In this document: piece by piece, positions 1-12,600 of the stretch | Layout of the letters: each line of letters begins with the position of its first letter | How positions within the stretch are numbered: the first letter of the stretch is position 1 | Assembly: GCA_963576735.1 (NCBI GenBank) | Contig: OY755189.1 | Span: forward strand, 4,030,001 to 4,094,000 | Direction of reading: 5' to 3' | DNA: 64,000 nt | Source: Bedellia somnulentella | Taxonomy: Eukaryota; Arthropoda; Insecta; Lepidoptera; Bedelliidae | Translations under genes and position numbers: made by a program | The notes under the pieces: model-generated | Told to the model about the DNA's origin: nothing | Database searches by the model: none | Seen by the model: only the letters and a program-made list of their open reading frames with translations

Positions 1-2915
1 AGGTTTCACAACTTGGCCCATTTACAGCTATCTGGTCGGGAGTTGCCGAGAGTGACAGAGCTTGCCAAGGCGTGGGACTTCTGATATCTGAAAGGATGGC
101 TAAGTGCATGAAAGATTATGCGTGTGTGAGTCCAAGGCTCCTATGGATAAAGGTGAAGGTAGGGCTTGTCCGGATGTGCATAATTTGCGTGTATGCTCCG
201 GACATGTCCAGATCACTATCAGAGAGGGAGGAGTTTTGGAATCTGTTAGACGATGTTGCGAATGGGTGTGATGAAAATGAGAAAATTGTTATGTTAGGAG
301 ATTTTAATGGTTGGGTTGGTGTGTCACGCAATGGTTGTGAAAGAGTTTTAGGAAAGTTTGGTGATAAAAGAGTGAACGAGAATGGTGAGAAAGTGATTGA
401 TGTATGTTTGGAGAGGAATCTTTGTGTTACGAACACGTTGTTTGAACACAAATATATCCATATGTATACTAGACAGAGAGGAAGCGAGAGAAGTATGATA
501 GATTTTGTGATAGTGGATGAAAGGCTAAGAACAAAGGTTGTTGACACCAGAGTCCATAGGGGCATTAACGTTGGCACGGACCACTTTCTCGTGATATCAC
601 GATTGAGGGGACTGTGCACGCGTTGGCGTCACAGGGCCAAAGTGTCGACAACTGAATTTGCTAGAATAAAAGTGGAGAAATTGGAAGAGGATGAAAATAT
701 TAGACATGAATATATGAAGAAATTGGACGACAGGCTAAGTTGCGTGGAGATGAAGGATGAATTGGAAATAGAAGAAGTATGGGATGTGCTCAAATCGTCA
801 ATGGTTGAATGTGCGACGGAAGTATGTGGATTGAGTAAAAGAACAAATAGACCACCAACAAGTTGGTGGGATAAAGATGTGAAAGAGGCAGTTGGAGATA
901 AGAAGAAAGCTTGGTTAGATTTACTAGCGATTAAAGCTAGTAAACGAATGGATGCGAGAGTAACAGATGATGTAGTGAAGAATAGTGAAGATGAATATAA
1001 GAGAGTTAAGAATGAGGTTAAGAAGAAAATAGAAAAGAAAAAGCGTGATCTGATAGAATGGTGTGAGAGGAAACTCTCTGATAATTTCCGGAATAACCAA
1101 AAGTTGTTCTGGAAATATATCCGGAAAGAAAAGGGAGTTTCCCAAAACACGAGAGTGAATGTTGTGAGAGATGAACAGGGTGAATTGGCGACGGATGAAA
1201 GTAGCATAAGACGAGTATGGAAGAACTATTTTGAGGGACTCTTTAAAAAAGAGGATACATCCATTTCTTCGCCAATCGGCAGTAATGTTGATTGGAACGA
1301 CGTTATGGGTGACTTTAGTGACAGTGAGATCAGTATGGAAGAAATAATGAAAGCAATGAAAAGTATGAAACTAGGGAAAGCGGCAGGGTATGACAGGATA
1401 AACACTGAAATGCTGAGGGCTGGTAAAGGGGTGGTGGCTTCCTGGTTGTACTTCCTTTTCCAAAAATGCTGGTCGAGTGGCAAAGTGCCACAAGACTGGT
1501 GCAAAGCGGTAATTGTGCCTTTATATAAAGGAAAGGGGTCACACCAGGAGGCTAGAAACTACCGTGGAATTAGCCTACTCAGCATTGTCGGTAAATTGTA
1601 TGCAAAGGTTTTGATTGAAAGAGTGATGAATGAAACGGATGATAAAATTTGGGATGTGCAAGCAGGATTTAGAAAGGGAATGGGATGTATGGACCAAATC
1701 TTCTCTTTAAGGAGCATCACCGAAAAGTTCTTAGCTAAGAACCGAAAGGTGTATTGCTCCTTCATTGATTTAGAGAAGGCGTATGATAGGGTGGTAAGAA
1801 AGTGTTTATGGGAGGTGTTATCCAAGTTCGGTTTGGGGAGTCGACTTATACGTGCACTGGTATCACTCTATGAGGATTCCAGTGCATGTGTGAGAGTAAA
1901 CGGGGAAAATACTGACTGGTTCGGGATCTCTCGGGGTGTCCGACAGGGTTGTGTAGCTTCCCCGTGGCTCTTCAATTTGTTCATGGATGACTGTTTAACA
2001 GAGTTGCGTGAAAGTGATTATGGATTGAGAATGGGTGGATTCATCATTAAATGCCTCTTATATGCCGACGATCAAGTGCTACTTGCATCATCGGTGGAAG
2101 AGCTGCAAGAGATGATGAATATTGCAAGTGCGTCTTTTGAAAAAAAAGGGAATGAGGGTGAAGGTGGATAAAACAAAAACTATGGTTTTTGAGAGAGAGG
2201 TGAATATGACCGAATGCGTGATTGAGATTAATGTTAAGAAAGTGGAACAAGTGAAAGAGTTTGTATATTTGGGAAGTTTGTTTACTAGGGATGGAAAGTG
2301 TGATGAAGATATCGAGAGAAGAGTGAAAAAGGGTAATGCGGTAAATGGAGCACTGGATAGTCTAATGTCTAGTCAGTCGGTGTCTGAAAAGGCCCGAATA
2401 GCTGTGCATGATGCTGTCCTTGTTCCTTCCTACGCTTATGTATGGCAGTGAATGTTGGGTGTGGCAGAAGAAGCATGAAAGTAGAGTGAATGCAGTAGAA
2501 ATGAGATCCCTCAGAAAAGTGTGTAATGTAAGGTTATGTGATCGTGTGAGGAATGATGTGATTCGTGAAAGGTGTGGTGTAAAAGATGATATTGTAAGAA
2601 AGATAGAAAAAGGAATGTTGAGATGGTTTGGGCACATAGAGAGGATGGATGACAGTAAATTGGTGAAAGAGATATATAGAGCCAATGTGGAAGGTAATGT
2701 TAGTAGAGGACAACCTCGGAGGACACATTTGGATCAAATAGAAAATGTGCTCAAAAAGGCAGGTGTCCGCAGTATGAAGAATAAAAGAGTATGTATGAAA
2801 AGATTGATGGATGTAAACGAAGCCAGAGAGGTTTGCCAGGATCGTACAAGGTGGCGATCGATAGTCTCTACCTACCCCAATGGGAACTAACGGCGTGAGA
2901 ATATGTATGTATGTA
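1..2915 (+). mobile_element. RTE-clade LINE, 5' end outside window, frameshifted
   Basis: A non-LTR retrotransposon open from base 3, so the element begins left of the window. The N-terminal part is an apurinic-type endonuclease (residues MLGDFNGWVG, then the TDH motif in GTDHFLV). A reverse transcriptase follows, with FIDLEKAYDRV, RGVRQGCVASP and the catalytic YADD in LLYADDQVLL. No RNase H is present, as expected for RTE. Two breaks destroy the frame. One lies in the A-run near 2140, where the frame moves from 72-2171 to 2122-2451. The other is a 4-base duplication (CCTTCCT) near 2432, after which the frame is 2408-2890. The 3' end, CGGCGTGAG followed by TATG repeats, is intact. Truncated relatives occur near 36.3, 36.65, 40.2, 53.1, 62.9 and 63.0 kb. 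This copy is dead. The RTE assignment rests on domain order and the TATG tail. Confidence 0.88.
3..2890 (+). pseudogene. RTE endonuclease-reverse transcriptase ORF, broken
   Basis: This is the coding part of the RTE LINE, spread over three frames (3-2171, 2122-2451, 2408-2890). The upstream reading is open to base 3 and reads as endonuclease sequence (GPFTAIWSG), so the annotated-looking start at 72 is not a true start. The C-terminal portion contains LMYGSECWVWQKKH and MLRWFGHIERM, which are typical of the post-RT region of RTE and BovB-like proteins. Apart from the two frameshifts there are few changes, so the insertion is probably not ancient. Confidence 0.85.
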
Positions 2916-3071
2916 AAGGGTTTTTGAACTGAGTAGTGAGTTAATAATGTTGATTCAATATCAATAGAACTATCTCTATAGAAAGTGCAAAATATCTTCA
3001 TACTGTTAATAGATAGATGTTGAATAAATATTAAGATATTTGGAAATAAATTGATAGATAGATGTCTATAT
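2916..3071. other. spacer between RTE LINE and AATF
   Basis: About 150 bases of AT-rich spacer between the LINE tail and the AATF stop codon. The AATF stop (3072-3074, minus) overlaps an AATAAA-like signal (TTTATT on plus at about 3076-3081), so the 3' UTR may be very short. Confidence 0.4.
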
Positions 3072-6000
3072 TCATTTTATTATTAAATCATTTTGCATCT
3101 TAGCATTTAACCCAGCATTATTGGCTTCAAACAATTTGCCAAACAAAGAACTGTATAATTCATTCTTGCTCTCATCTGACCACGCCACATCTTTCTCTGG
3201 CGCCATATAGTTAACTAGTTGGTTATGTACAACATACTTTATCTTCCGTCCCTTGGTTGCTTTTGTATCCACTTTTCTTTTCATTTTACTTCGCATCTGC
3301 TGCAGAGCTATCCATTGTCTACTCATCTGTACTGGATCTGAAATATCTGCTGATTTGCATTCTATTAGTTCTCTTAACAATTGATGATAAAAATCACTAT
3401 CATCAAAAATCTCTGGTATATACTCGTCATCCTCTTTTCTATCTTTATTCAGCTTTGGTTCATCACCATTAGTGTTTGTATCTATTTGTTTTTTATATCC
3501 AATTATATCATATTCTGATCGTTTCAGTTGTGTTCGCCGTATAAGCTTGTTCCGGTCTGATAAAATGTACGATATTTGCTGCATTATTGTATTAGTAGGG
3601 GCATTTTTTAAATTAGCTGCTGTTGCTATTCTGGTTTTTTCATTCCATTTTTGTATTGTGGAATCTCTAAATGATTTGAATGCTTTATGTTTAGTAGATA
3701 ATTCTTTTTCATAATCTTCAAACTTTCGTTTTTTAGCTACATTTTGTTTATCTTTTGATGTGTCATTTTTATTTTCTATTTTTGTTTCCTCTTCATCTTC
3801 TGTGTCACTAGGAATCTCTTCATTATCAGTGTCACTAGGTATTTCTTCATCACTTTCATCACCTTTGGCTTGAGTTGAGTCTGGTTGTTTTTTGGAAGTT
3901 GTTACTAATGTTTTTGTATCTGGGAAGTTTTTGTAAAGCATGTCTTGTAAACTGAGCATCCTGTAAAAAATATTGTAAGTTAATTGAATGAGCAAATAAT
4001 AAGAATATAATAAAGCATACTTATACCAATAGTATAACAATAGTCTGCATAAGCTTCACACTGATATTAAGTGTGTAGGGAGAGAGTAAAAGAAGGGGAA
4101 GCTTATATTGCAATCTATTTATTCGGCACAGCGATTAAGTAGTATTTTTTCTAGTGTGTACATATAACATGTTTTATTAATTCAGCCCATTTTCAATACA
4201 TTACATATTTTGCAAATACTATTAGAGATTTATTAAATTGTTGCTCACAGGAGCTATCTAATTTCTGGGAATTAAATTAGATACAAATATATGGTTTCAT
4301 TATTGGTGGCTGAGTATGAGGGTTTCTCAACCTGTAAGTTACACTGAACTTACTTATACTCAAACCAATCATTCTTATTTGGATAGGCAGAGACTATTGA
4401 TCACTGCTCAGCACAATCCTGACTTATCTCTGTTGCTTTCCTCATATTAATTATTCTTCTCACTATGGACTCCAAATACAGAGAAAATTGCAATAAACCT
4501 ACTCTTATCAATACTGACAGAATATTAAAGTACAAACTTACGTAACAAATGATTCCCTGAATATAATACAGAATTTGTCATGATCATTTCTCACTAAAGG
4601 GAAAGCTACTTTTGAGATGTTTTGGAAGAATGTATTAATTACACCGATATCTAAAACTGCACATTAAGAACAAAATGTTAGGCTAATATAACCTGATATG
4701 AAAGAGACTGACATAAAACTGCTTGAATAGTAATTGTTGAGACTAGAATTGAAACCTAATTTGTCCCATGAAAAAGTGTATGGAATTTATCTATACATAG
4801 TTAGAGAACTATATTGAGCACAATCAGTTATAAATTAATATATGACAGCACAAGCTACACTAAATAAATACTGTCAGAATAAGTATATAATATAATTTAA
4901 AAAAATACATAATAAACATAATACATAAACATTCACGCCGAATATCCCCGAAGGGGTTGGCAGAGGTACTAATTCTTCTGAACATCATGTGACTTTGTCA
5001 CCTGGTGTTCAGAGTACCCACGTTTTGCATGGACAGTGTACTCACGTGATAAGGGGCAGGCCTATTGCCATTTTGTACGAATACACTGTCACATGACTAA
5101 GTACAACTCAGCCATGTGGGTTTCCTCACAATGTTTTCCCTCACCGTTAACAACCATGTTAAATTAACCACACGTATGTCTTTAGAAAAGACAAATTGGT
5201 GTAGGCCCGACCCAGGATTTGAACACTAGTCGTTTGCACGATAAGCGAGTGTTCTACCCACTGGGCTATCACGGTTATTATTATTTATATTTAAAAAAAT
5301 ATATAATAATATATTTCTCTTGTATGTCTAGAACCCAGAAATGTTGGATATGTATATTTGGGAATACTTACTTATCCAGTGTGTTCATTATATTGGTTTT
5401 TACAGTGGTGGCAGCTTCGGCAAACTCTTTATTCTGTTTCACCTCTTCATAAGTCTCAGGCAGTGGCATCTGATTTGCTGTGCTAACACATCTCTGCAGA
5501 TGTATTCTCATTTCTAATAAGCCCTCCCATAAAAGCAGTTGGTTTCTTACGCAACTTCCTTTTTTTGCTTCTTCAGAAATATTCTGCTTTTTCACATGTT
5601 CAAAGTCCTCTTTCATAGGTTCATCCAATTGGCTTATATCATAACCTTCTTCATCATCACTGCCTTCAGAACCATCTTCTTCGCCGCTAGGTGCATCATC
5701 AGAATCAAACATCTGCTTCTTAATATTGGTAATGCTGTAATCTTCACTCTCTGCATCATCCGAGCTTACATCGTCAGAAACAGAAATATTATTTTTGGTG
5801 GAATTCAGTTGAGTGTCATCTTCAGAGCTCGATGCCCCAGAATCTTTTATCAGAATCTGATTATTATCAGATTTTCTTTCGACTTTATCTTCAGAGCCTT
5901 CAGAATCGGAATCCTGAGCTGAATCTGACAAATTAGAAATAGATTTTCGCGAAACAACTTCGCCTTCGTATTTTTTACTTACTTCACTTAACAAATTTAC

Positions 6001-6195
6001 ATTTTGGCGTCTGAATTCGCTGATAGTAGCCTCCTCTTCACTGTCCGAAGAATCGAAATCTGCACGTGATACTGTTTTAGGTTTAGTACCAAACACCTGG
6101 TCATCTTCAATATCAGGCGCGGCTTTTACCGTTAGTGCTTCAGCTATTCTATCTGAAAGAATAGTGGTTGCCTTTTTCTTTTGCTTTAGTTTCAT
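3072..6195 (-). CDS. AATF: AATF (apoptosis-antagonizing transcription factor, Che-1/Bfr2 family)
   Basis: Two coding exons on minus: 6195-5372 and 3960-3072. The donor is GTAAGT at 5371-5366 and the acceptor TTTTTTACAG ends at 3961. Joining gives a continuous 570-aa protein, close to the 560 aa of human AATF. The N-terminal half has long Asp/Glu/Ser runs (about residues 45-190), then the AATF-Che1 region (LLLWEGLLEMRIHLQR). The second exon carries Lys/Glu-rich sequence and the C-terminal TRAUB domain (RQWIALQQ, then DVAWSDESKNELYSSLFGK). The family is nucleolar and nuclear, acting in small-subunit ribosome biogenesis and in RNA polymerase II and p53-related transcription. The 1.4-kb intron holds one SINE. 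The gene is divergent from ORC1. The splice assignment is firm because phase 2/1 is preserved. Confidence 0.95.
3961..4926. other. AATF intron, no further feature seen
   Basis: AT-rich intronic sequence between exon 2 and the SINE. I see no coding potential, structured repeat or RNA gene here. Confidence 0.5.
4927..5277 (-). mobile_element. tRNA-derived SINE, family A, full length
   Basis: A roughly 350-bp SINE inside the AATF intron. Its head, at the right end, is tRNA-like: an A-box-like TAGCCCAGTGGGTAGAAC and the B box GTTCAAATCC. The 3' end carries CCCC-GAA-GGGG then CGGCGTGAA. Other full copies lie at 15849-16199, 26110-26441, 34718-35069 and 41284-41625. Confidence 0.85.
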
Positions 6196-6655
6196 TTTAT
6201 TTTATAACTTTAAATCAACTTAACCTCTAATATTAGCTTCAGACTATTGACAATACTAAAATAAATTGTTGGTAGGTTTGGCTGATATTTTGACAGGCAG
6301 TATGACATGAACAACAGTCAAATCAACTATTCGCCATTTCAACTTTCAACCAATCCGTTTGCCACTGTACTGTCACGATCATATCATATGTCAGATGTTA
6401 ATGACAATGACATCAAAAAAAGCCCGCGAAACAACGAGTCGAGCGAGTGGTGCTGTTTTTATTTGTTTTATTTATTTATTAGCTTCTATTTTTTGTTTAA
6501 TTAAAGATAAAGTATTATTTTGCTGTAATTCCGCGTTTGTAAGAAATGAACAATTAATATTTTTGATTCACGTTGTGCATTAACACTTATAAATAGTGTT
6601 TTGTTATAATTTCCATTATTTTCGTCTATTAAATTTACTTATTTATTCATTTAAA
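6196..6655. promoter_or_regulatory. bidirectional promoter between AATF and ORC1
   Basis: The start codons of AATF (minus, 6195) and ORC1 (plus, 6656) are 460 bp apart with no other gene between, so both promoters must lie here or in the immediate 5' UTRs. No clear TATA box is seen at a fixed distance from either start. Confidence 0.6.
6424..6431 (-). promoter_or_regulatory. E2F-like site upstream of ORC1
   Basis: CCGCGAAA on plus, read as TTTCGCGG on minus, matches the E2F consensus TTTSSCGS. It lies 225 bp upstream of the ORC1 ATG. ORC1 is a known E2F target in Drosophila and mammals, so the position makes sense, but a single 8-mer is weak evidence. Confidence 0.4.
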
Positions 6656-9600
6656 ATGCCGAAAAAAGTAACAGAAGATGTTGTTACGTGGATTGGGAAG
6701 CAAACAAATGTTGAACAAATGGGAGAGAATTTCCTCTATTTTTATGAGTAAGTTTGAGTGTTTTACATTTGATTGTTCTGTTCCATCAAAGAAGATTCCA
6801 TCACGGCTACAAATCTCAAATGGGAATGTCCAGAGCTTGAGAATTCGATATGCCTTAGCCTTCTTTAAGATGGTGAAGATAGCAAAATTAAAAGAAAGTC
6901 AGTGTCGGATCTCCAGCCACATTTCCTAAATATCTCTTACAAAATCTTTCAATCATCCATTTTGGTGTGACTATTCTATACTTATTTACTATGCATATTG
7001 TAACTTCGTACATATACTCAAGTACATAAATATACTCACAGCTATAAATCCCTAGAAGGGGTAGCCAGAGCTAAGGAATCAGAAATTCCTCAGCCACTTT
7101 TGGAAGTTGTGTGGAGAAAAGATGGTGAAAAAAAGGTTGGTGATGGGTCTCTAACCGCATTGCCCAAAAATCCCTCAAAAGCCCTAAAACCGTTAGTTGC
7201 CTCTTTCGTACATCCAACGGAAGAAATGGGGTAGTGCTATTCTAAGCCGTCACTACACAGCAAAAACTTGTTTAATTGTAACTTCAATATTTAACATGTA
7301 TAGTATACATTATTATACACTATACATGTTAAATATTCTGTTAAATATTTAAGTTACAATATACATAGTAAATAAGTATACAAACATATGTATGTGTATT
7401 ATTATTATTATTAGATGGGCGATAAGCGCCACGGGTTTCCGCACTGAGCCCGGCATGGCAAGCCATTGTGCGTGGACCAAGTGGTCATTTAATTCTCCCA
7501 ACCTAATTCCGTCCAGAAGGCGAGTAGCTTATCCAGGTCAGCTGCTGCCTCTGGAAGCGACTTTATGGATCCTATCGTGTTATAGCGAATGTCGGCTACC
7601 CCCGTGCATTCCTGGAGCACGTGAGCAACCGTTTCGTCAGCTTCCATGCACGCTCGGCACATGGGGCTGTCGGTAATGCCTATAGTGTACAAGTGTTTAT
7701 TTAGTGTGGTGTGTCCTGTGAGTACTCCAGTCACTGTCCGCAGATCTTTCCTGCTTAGTCGCAGGGCGCGCCCGGTCAGCTTCCTGTCAAGGGTTGGCAT
7801 GATTTCCTTCGACTGTCTGCAACCGGGCTCCTCCTGCCAGTGTATCTTGGAGAGGGAGTGAGTGCGTTCTATTAGCCATGCGCGAAGCTGACCATAGGGT
7901 AGGGGTATGATCGGTTCAGGACCATACAGATCCCTTGCCGAACCCCCCCTAGCCAATTCGTCAGCAGCGTCGTTACCCAAGGAGCCGCTGTGGCCCCTTA
8001 TCCATTGTAGGGTTATAGTGTTATTCCGAGCTGCTTCCTCAAGAGCTCTGTGGCACTCCAGGACTAGCCCTGAGGTGAATTCACAGCGATCCAGAGCCTG
8101 CAGCACAGATGCACTGTCCGAGATGATTCTGATATGCATATCGGACACATCTCGGGCTTTGATTGCCATGGCCGCCTCGGTTATTCCAAGACACTCCGCT
8201 TGGAATACCGTGTTGTGTCGACCTAGGCTTTTGGAAATTTTAATATTGAGGTCTTGTGAATATACCCCGGCTCCAGTCCCTTGGTTGGTCTTGGAGCCGT
8301 CTGTGTATACACGCACCTCTTTAATATTGGAGTAGTCATGCTGTTCCTCTTCGAGTATAACAGTATAGTTGTGTTTGGTAATTATAGTTTTAGTTATCCT
8401 ATCACAGGGCGCAGCAAGCAAGGGCTGATATTGGATCGCCGTTGTGTGTATGCTGGTGTGTAGGATTCTGGAGTCATTTCTAAGGTGCCCTGAATTTTTC
8501 AGCCTGAGTGAGGACATCGCCGCCTCTTGCTGTATGTGTAGGTGTAAGGGTGGCAGGTTCAGTAACGCCTGAAGAGCTGCAGTAGGTGCGGTTCTCATAC
8601 AGCCTGTAATGGCCAGGCAGGCAAGCCGTTGCATCTTTTCCAGGTCATTTTGGGCTGTTATTAATTTGGTTCTCGGCCACCAGACCAGTGAGCCGTAGGT
8701 TATTACTGGTCTGATAATGATGGTATAAAGCCAGTGTACGATCTTAGGTTTGAGTCCCCAGTTCTTACCTAGTACCCTATTGCACTGCCATAGCATAGCG
8801 CTGGCTTTCTTAATTATGTTATCTAAATGAGGTTTCCAGCTAAGCTTATCATCTAGGGTTATTCCTAGATACTTAACTGTTTTTGAGAGAGTGAGTTCAG
8901 TTCCAAAAAGTTTTGGAAGTTCAAAAGGGGGGAGCTTTCTTTTGTGAGTGAAAAGTATAAGTTCAGTCTTTTTGGGATTTACTTTTAGGTCGTATTCGTT
9001 GCACCATGTCTCCACAACTCGCAATGCTTGACCCATTTTTTTGCAGAGCATGTTTACATGGTTTCCATTTAAGAGAATTGTGAGATCGTCAGCGTAGCCT
9101 ACCGTTAGGTAGGATAAGTCATTGAGTCTCTTAAGTAGGGAGTCGACCACCATGTTCCATAAGAGTGGGGAGAGGACCCCCCCTTGGGGGCAGCCTCTCG
9201 TCACAATGGCTCTGGTGGTGTCATTTACAGTTACTTGCACCGCTCTAAGTCTCAACATGTTAACAATCCAACCCCTGAGTGTGGAATTGACACGGAAATC
9301 TTTCAGAGTTTTGTCGATACAAGGTATGCTGGTTTTATCGAAGGCACCTTCAATGTCTATGAAGGTGCCTAGTGTGGACAACTTTGAGTTGAGTGCACAT
9401 TCTATTTTAGATATTACATTGTGCAACGCAGTCTCAGTTGATTTATCTTTGGTATAGGCATGTTGATGTGTATGGAGGGGTTTTTTCGTAAGTGATTTTT
9501 CTCTTATACATCTGTCACAGAGTCTTTCCAGAGTTTTTAAGAGAAAGGATGTAAGGCTAATGGGTCTAAAGGATTTCGGGTCGGTATAGTCCGACTTACC

Positions 9601-12600
9601 AGGTTTAGGTATGAAAGTTACTTTAACTTCACGCCATGCTATCGGTACATATCTGTATGCGATGCATGATTGGTAGATTTTGACCAGCCAGGGAGACAGG
9701 ATGTCTCTCGCCCACTGTAGTAAAGCAGGGAAGATCCCATCTAGGCCTGGTGATTTGAAGGGGTTGAAAGACTTTATCGCCCATTCAATCTGGTCTTTAG
9801 TGACAAGCTCTTGTGCGAAGAGCCAGTCCGCTTCATTGGGGTAGATGTTCTGCTCCTCATTCCAGTTTGCATCATCTGTATGATGACAATCTGGGAAGTG
9901 GCAGTCTAGGAGCATTTTATGTGTTTCTGTATCTGTCGTAGTATATGTGTTATCAGGTTTTTTAAGCGGGCCTACAGCGGGATTACTATTGGTAGACAGA
10001 ATTTTCCGTACCCTCGCCGCTTTATTGTTAGATTCAATTGATCCACAAAACTTTCGCCAGGCTTGCCTTTTGCGAGATCGAATACGTTTTTTGTAGGTGG
10101 CTAGCATGCATTTATAGTTGTCCCAGTCTATAGGTAGCCTGGAATTTTTTGCTTTATTAAAGAGTCTGCGTAGTTCACCGCGCATTTTTTCCAACTCAGG
10201 GCTCCACCACCTACTGGTTTCTTTCCCTGGAATTGTCGGTTGTTTAAGCGGGCAGGTGGATTCAAAAGAGTCCATTATAGCTGCGGTGACCATTTTAAGG
10301 TTACTTTCGATATGTGTTGGGCCATCCGTGTTTTCATTGGTGAGTGTGTTAAGTTTAGTCTTTAAGAGAGATCTGTAAGAGAGTACGTTTGTGACTCGTG
10401 GGTTACGTTTTGGGGGGGGTAGTGTGTAGTCGCTAGCTAGGTTGAAGCATATCCGCCGATGGTCAGCGCAACTTAGCTCCTTTGACACATGCCAATTGGA
10501 GACTAAATGTGAGGCTCCATTGCTAACTAGAGTGATATCGACTATAGTTTGGCCTCTGGATGTGACCCAGGTGGGTTCTGATCCGATATTAGCTATGTTA
10601 AGGTTAGTAGAGAATAAATAGGTTGATAGTACCTTTCCTCTTTGGTTGGCCGCGTGGCAGCCCCACAGCGGGTGATGCGCATTCGCATCAGCTCCGATGA
10701 TGAGCTCAGTACCGGACTGCTCACAGTACTGCACCAGCTCGGTCATTTCTTTGGGTGGGCAGTCGTCGTCACCAGGCATGTAGCAGGACGCTAGGACAAC
10801 ATCCTGGGTCTCCTTGCTAGCTGTGGTGATCTTGGTGGCTATCAGGTCTCTAGAACAGTATTGGATTAGTGGCATGCTTTGAACACATTTAGGAATATAG
10901 ATGCATGCTCTGGGGTTAATACATGTGGTGTCGTATAACAACTTACCTCCGATGTTGCTGAGACCACATATGCGGTTTGCCCTGATCCACGGCTCCTGGA
11001 TCAGTGCAATGCTGTTGGGTGATGTATCCAGCACTGTGCGTAGGGTAGCCGTTGCCGCTTGACTGTGCTGGATATTGGTTTGGAGGATGGGAAGAACTTT
11101 AGGAGGGGGGAGCATCGCTAAGAACCTCCCCCTCTAGTTCCTCCTCCAGGTCTAGTTCGGATAGAGCCCCGGGTGATGACGTTAGCATGGCCTCGTCCCA
11201 GGGTTCCGGGACGGATTCACCGCATGCTAGCCGGCCGAGCTTGTCCACGGTCTCTTGGAGAGCTTCCGGTTCCTCCACAGGCCTGCTGGTGGAGGGTTTC
11301 GGCTCATCCGGCCTTGGGATCGTGGTGGCTGGCTGGTTGCCAGAGGGCTCAGCGGATTCTTTGGTGTTGGGCGGTGTATCGCTTAGCTTCTTCCTCCCAA
11401 CTATAAACTTCGCGTACACCGGCCCAAATCCAAAGGCGATTCGGCGGTCTCTAGCCATCAGTTTCTCCACCTCGTCCGGTGGTAGTCCCAATGTTAGGAG
11501 GGTGCCCTTCTTTTCCCCATCGACGGTGGTCGCCTTGTATAGGTGCCACTGTGGTATGTTATACCAACGGCCATTCTGCTTGCAAAGCAGAGTCTGCAGC
11601 CGTTTCAGTGGCCCCGTATACCTGGGGATGAAGAGGGCTATTCGGGTGCGGGTGGGGATATCAGCCTGGCTGACAACCCGGATCTTATCGCCCGAGGGAA
11701 GCTTGACGGCGGATGCGAATTCCTGTATCCAGGTCAGCGCAAACTCGTCTTCGCACAATATGTGAAGCGTGCCCCCGGACAATTTTGGGCATCCTCGGAA
11801 GCTCGGCGCTACCGTGACGTCAGTGTCCACGGTATCGAAGACCTTCTCTTCTATAAGGTTCCCGAGATATTCGGCCTCTAAAGTGGTCAAGTCTCTCAGG
11901 GACGTTGAGGTGAGTGCCACTTCGAACCTGGAGCGATCTTCAGTGGCTTGGGCATATGTTTTCCCTCCCTTGGTGGTTTTTGCCCGTTTGGGCTCAACCA
12001 TCTGGGCGGGGGACCTACTGTCATCCGGTCGGCCTCTCTTAGATGCCTCGTGAACCTTGGAGGGTCCCGATTCAGCTAAGGGGCGATCGGATTTGCTGGC
12101 ACGTTTGCCGCGGCTCCCATGGGGTGCGTCGCGCCGGTGGCGGTTGTCTTCGGGCTCCTGTGCGGGGTTATTGCCGCCGGATCCCGCCCCCGACCCCCCA
12201 GCTCGCGGAGGTAAGTCCGCGCTCTGGGGTGATCGGGGGCGAGAGCTCGGCGCGCTAGGCTTTGCCGGTCCCGCATTCGGAGTCCGCCCGCGGGTGAGCT
12301 GGCTCCCGTCCCCTCGCAAAGCTTGGGGGCGAGATCCATCTCCTCCGCCACAACCCACCTGGCTCTGTGACGGCCGCGCGACACCCCCCGCGAGCTCCGC
12401 AGCTTTACGGGCTTTGGTTGAGCGGCGGTAAGCGCCACTCTTACGGTTTCGATGGCGGGTTCTCCCCTGGTCGGGGCCGCTTTTGGAATTTCCGTTGTCT
12501 CGTCCCTGCGCGTGCGCAAAGCGCCCGCGTGGGTCGGTCAACGGCGATTTGGGGCGAGGCTTTCTAGCCTGCCTTAGGGGCACGGTTTCCCACGTGCCAT

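Noticed and set aside
3257..3714. Plus-strand ORFs rich in Leu, Phe and Tyr opposite AATF
   Set aside because: Antisense of the Lys/Glu-rich AATF exon, which naturally gives hydrophobic-looking complement frames.
12043..12567. Several GC-rich ORFs on both strands (12043-12258, 12057-12431, 12076-12519, 12367-12567)
   Set aside because: Shadows of the GC-rich LINE ORF1. No family resemblance, and codon position bias follows ORF1.
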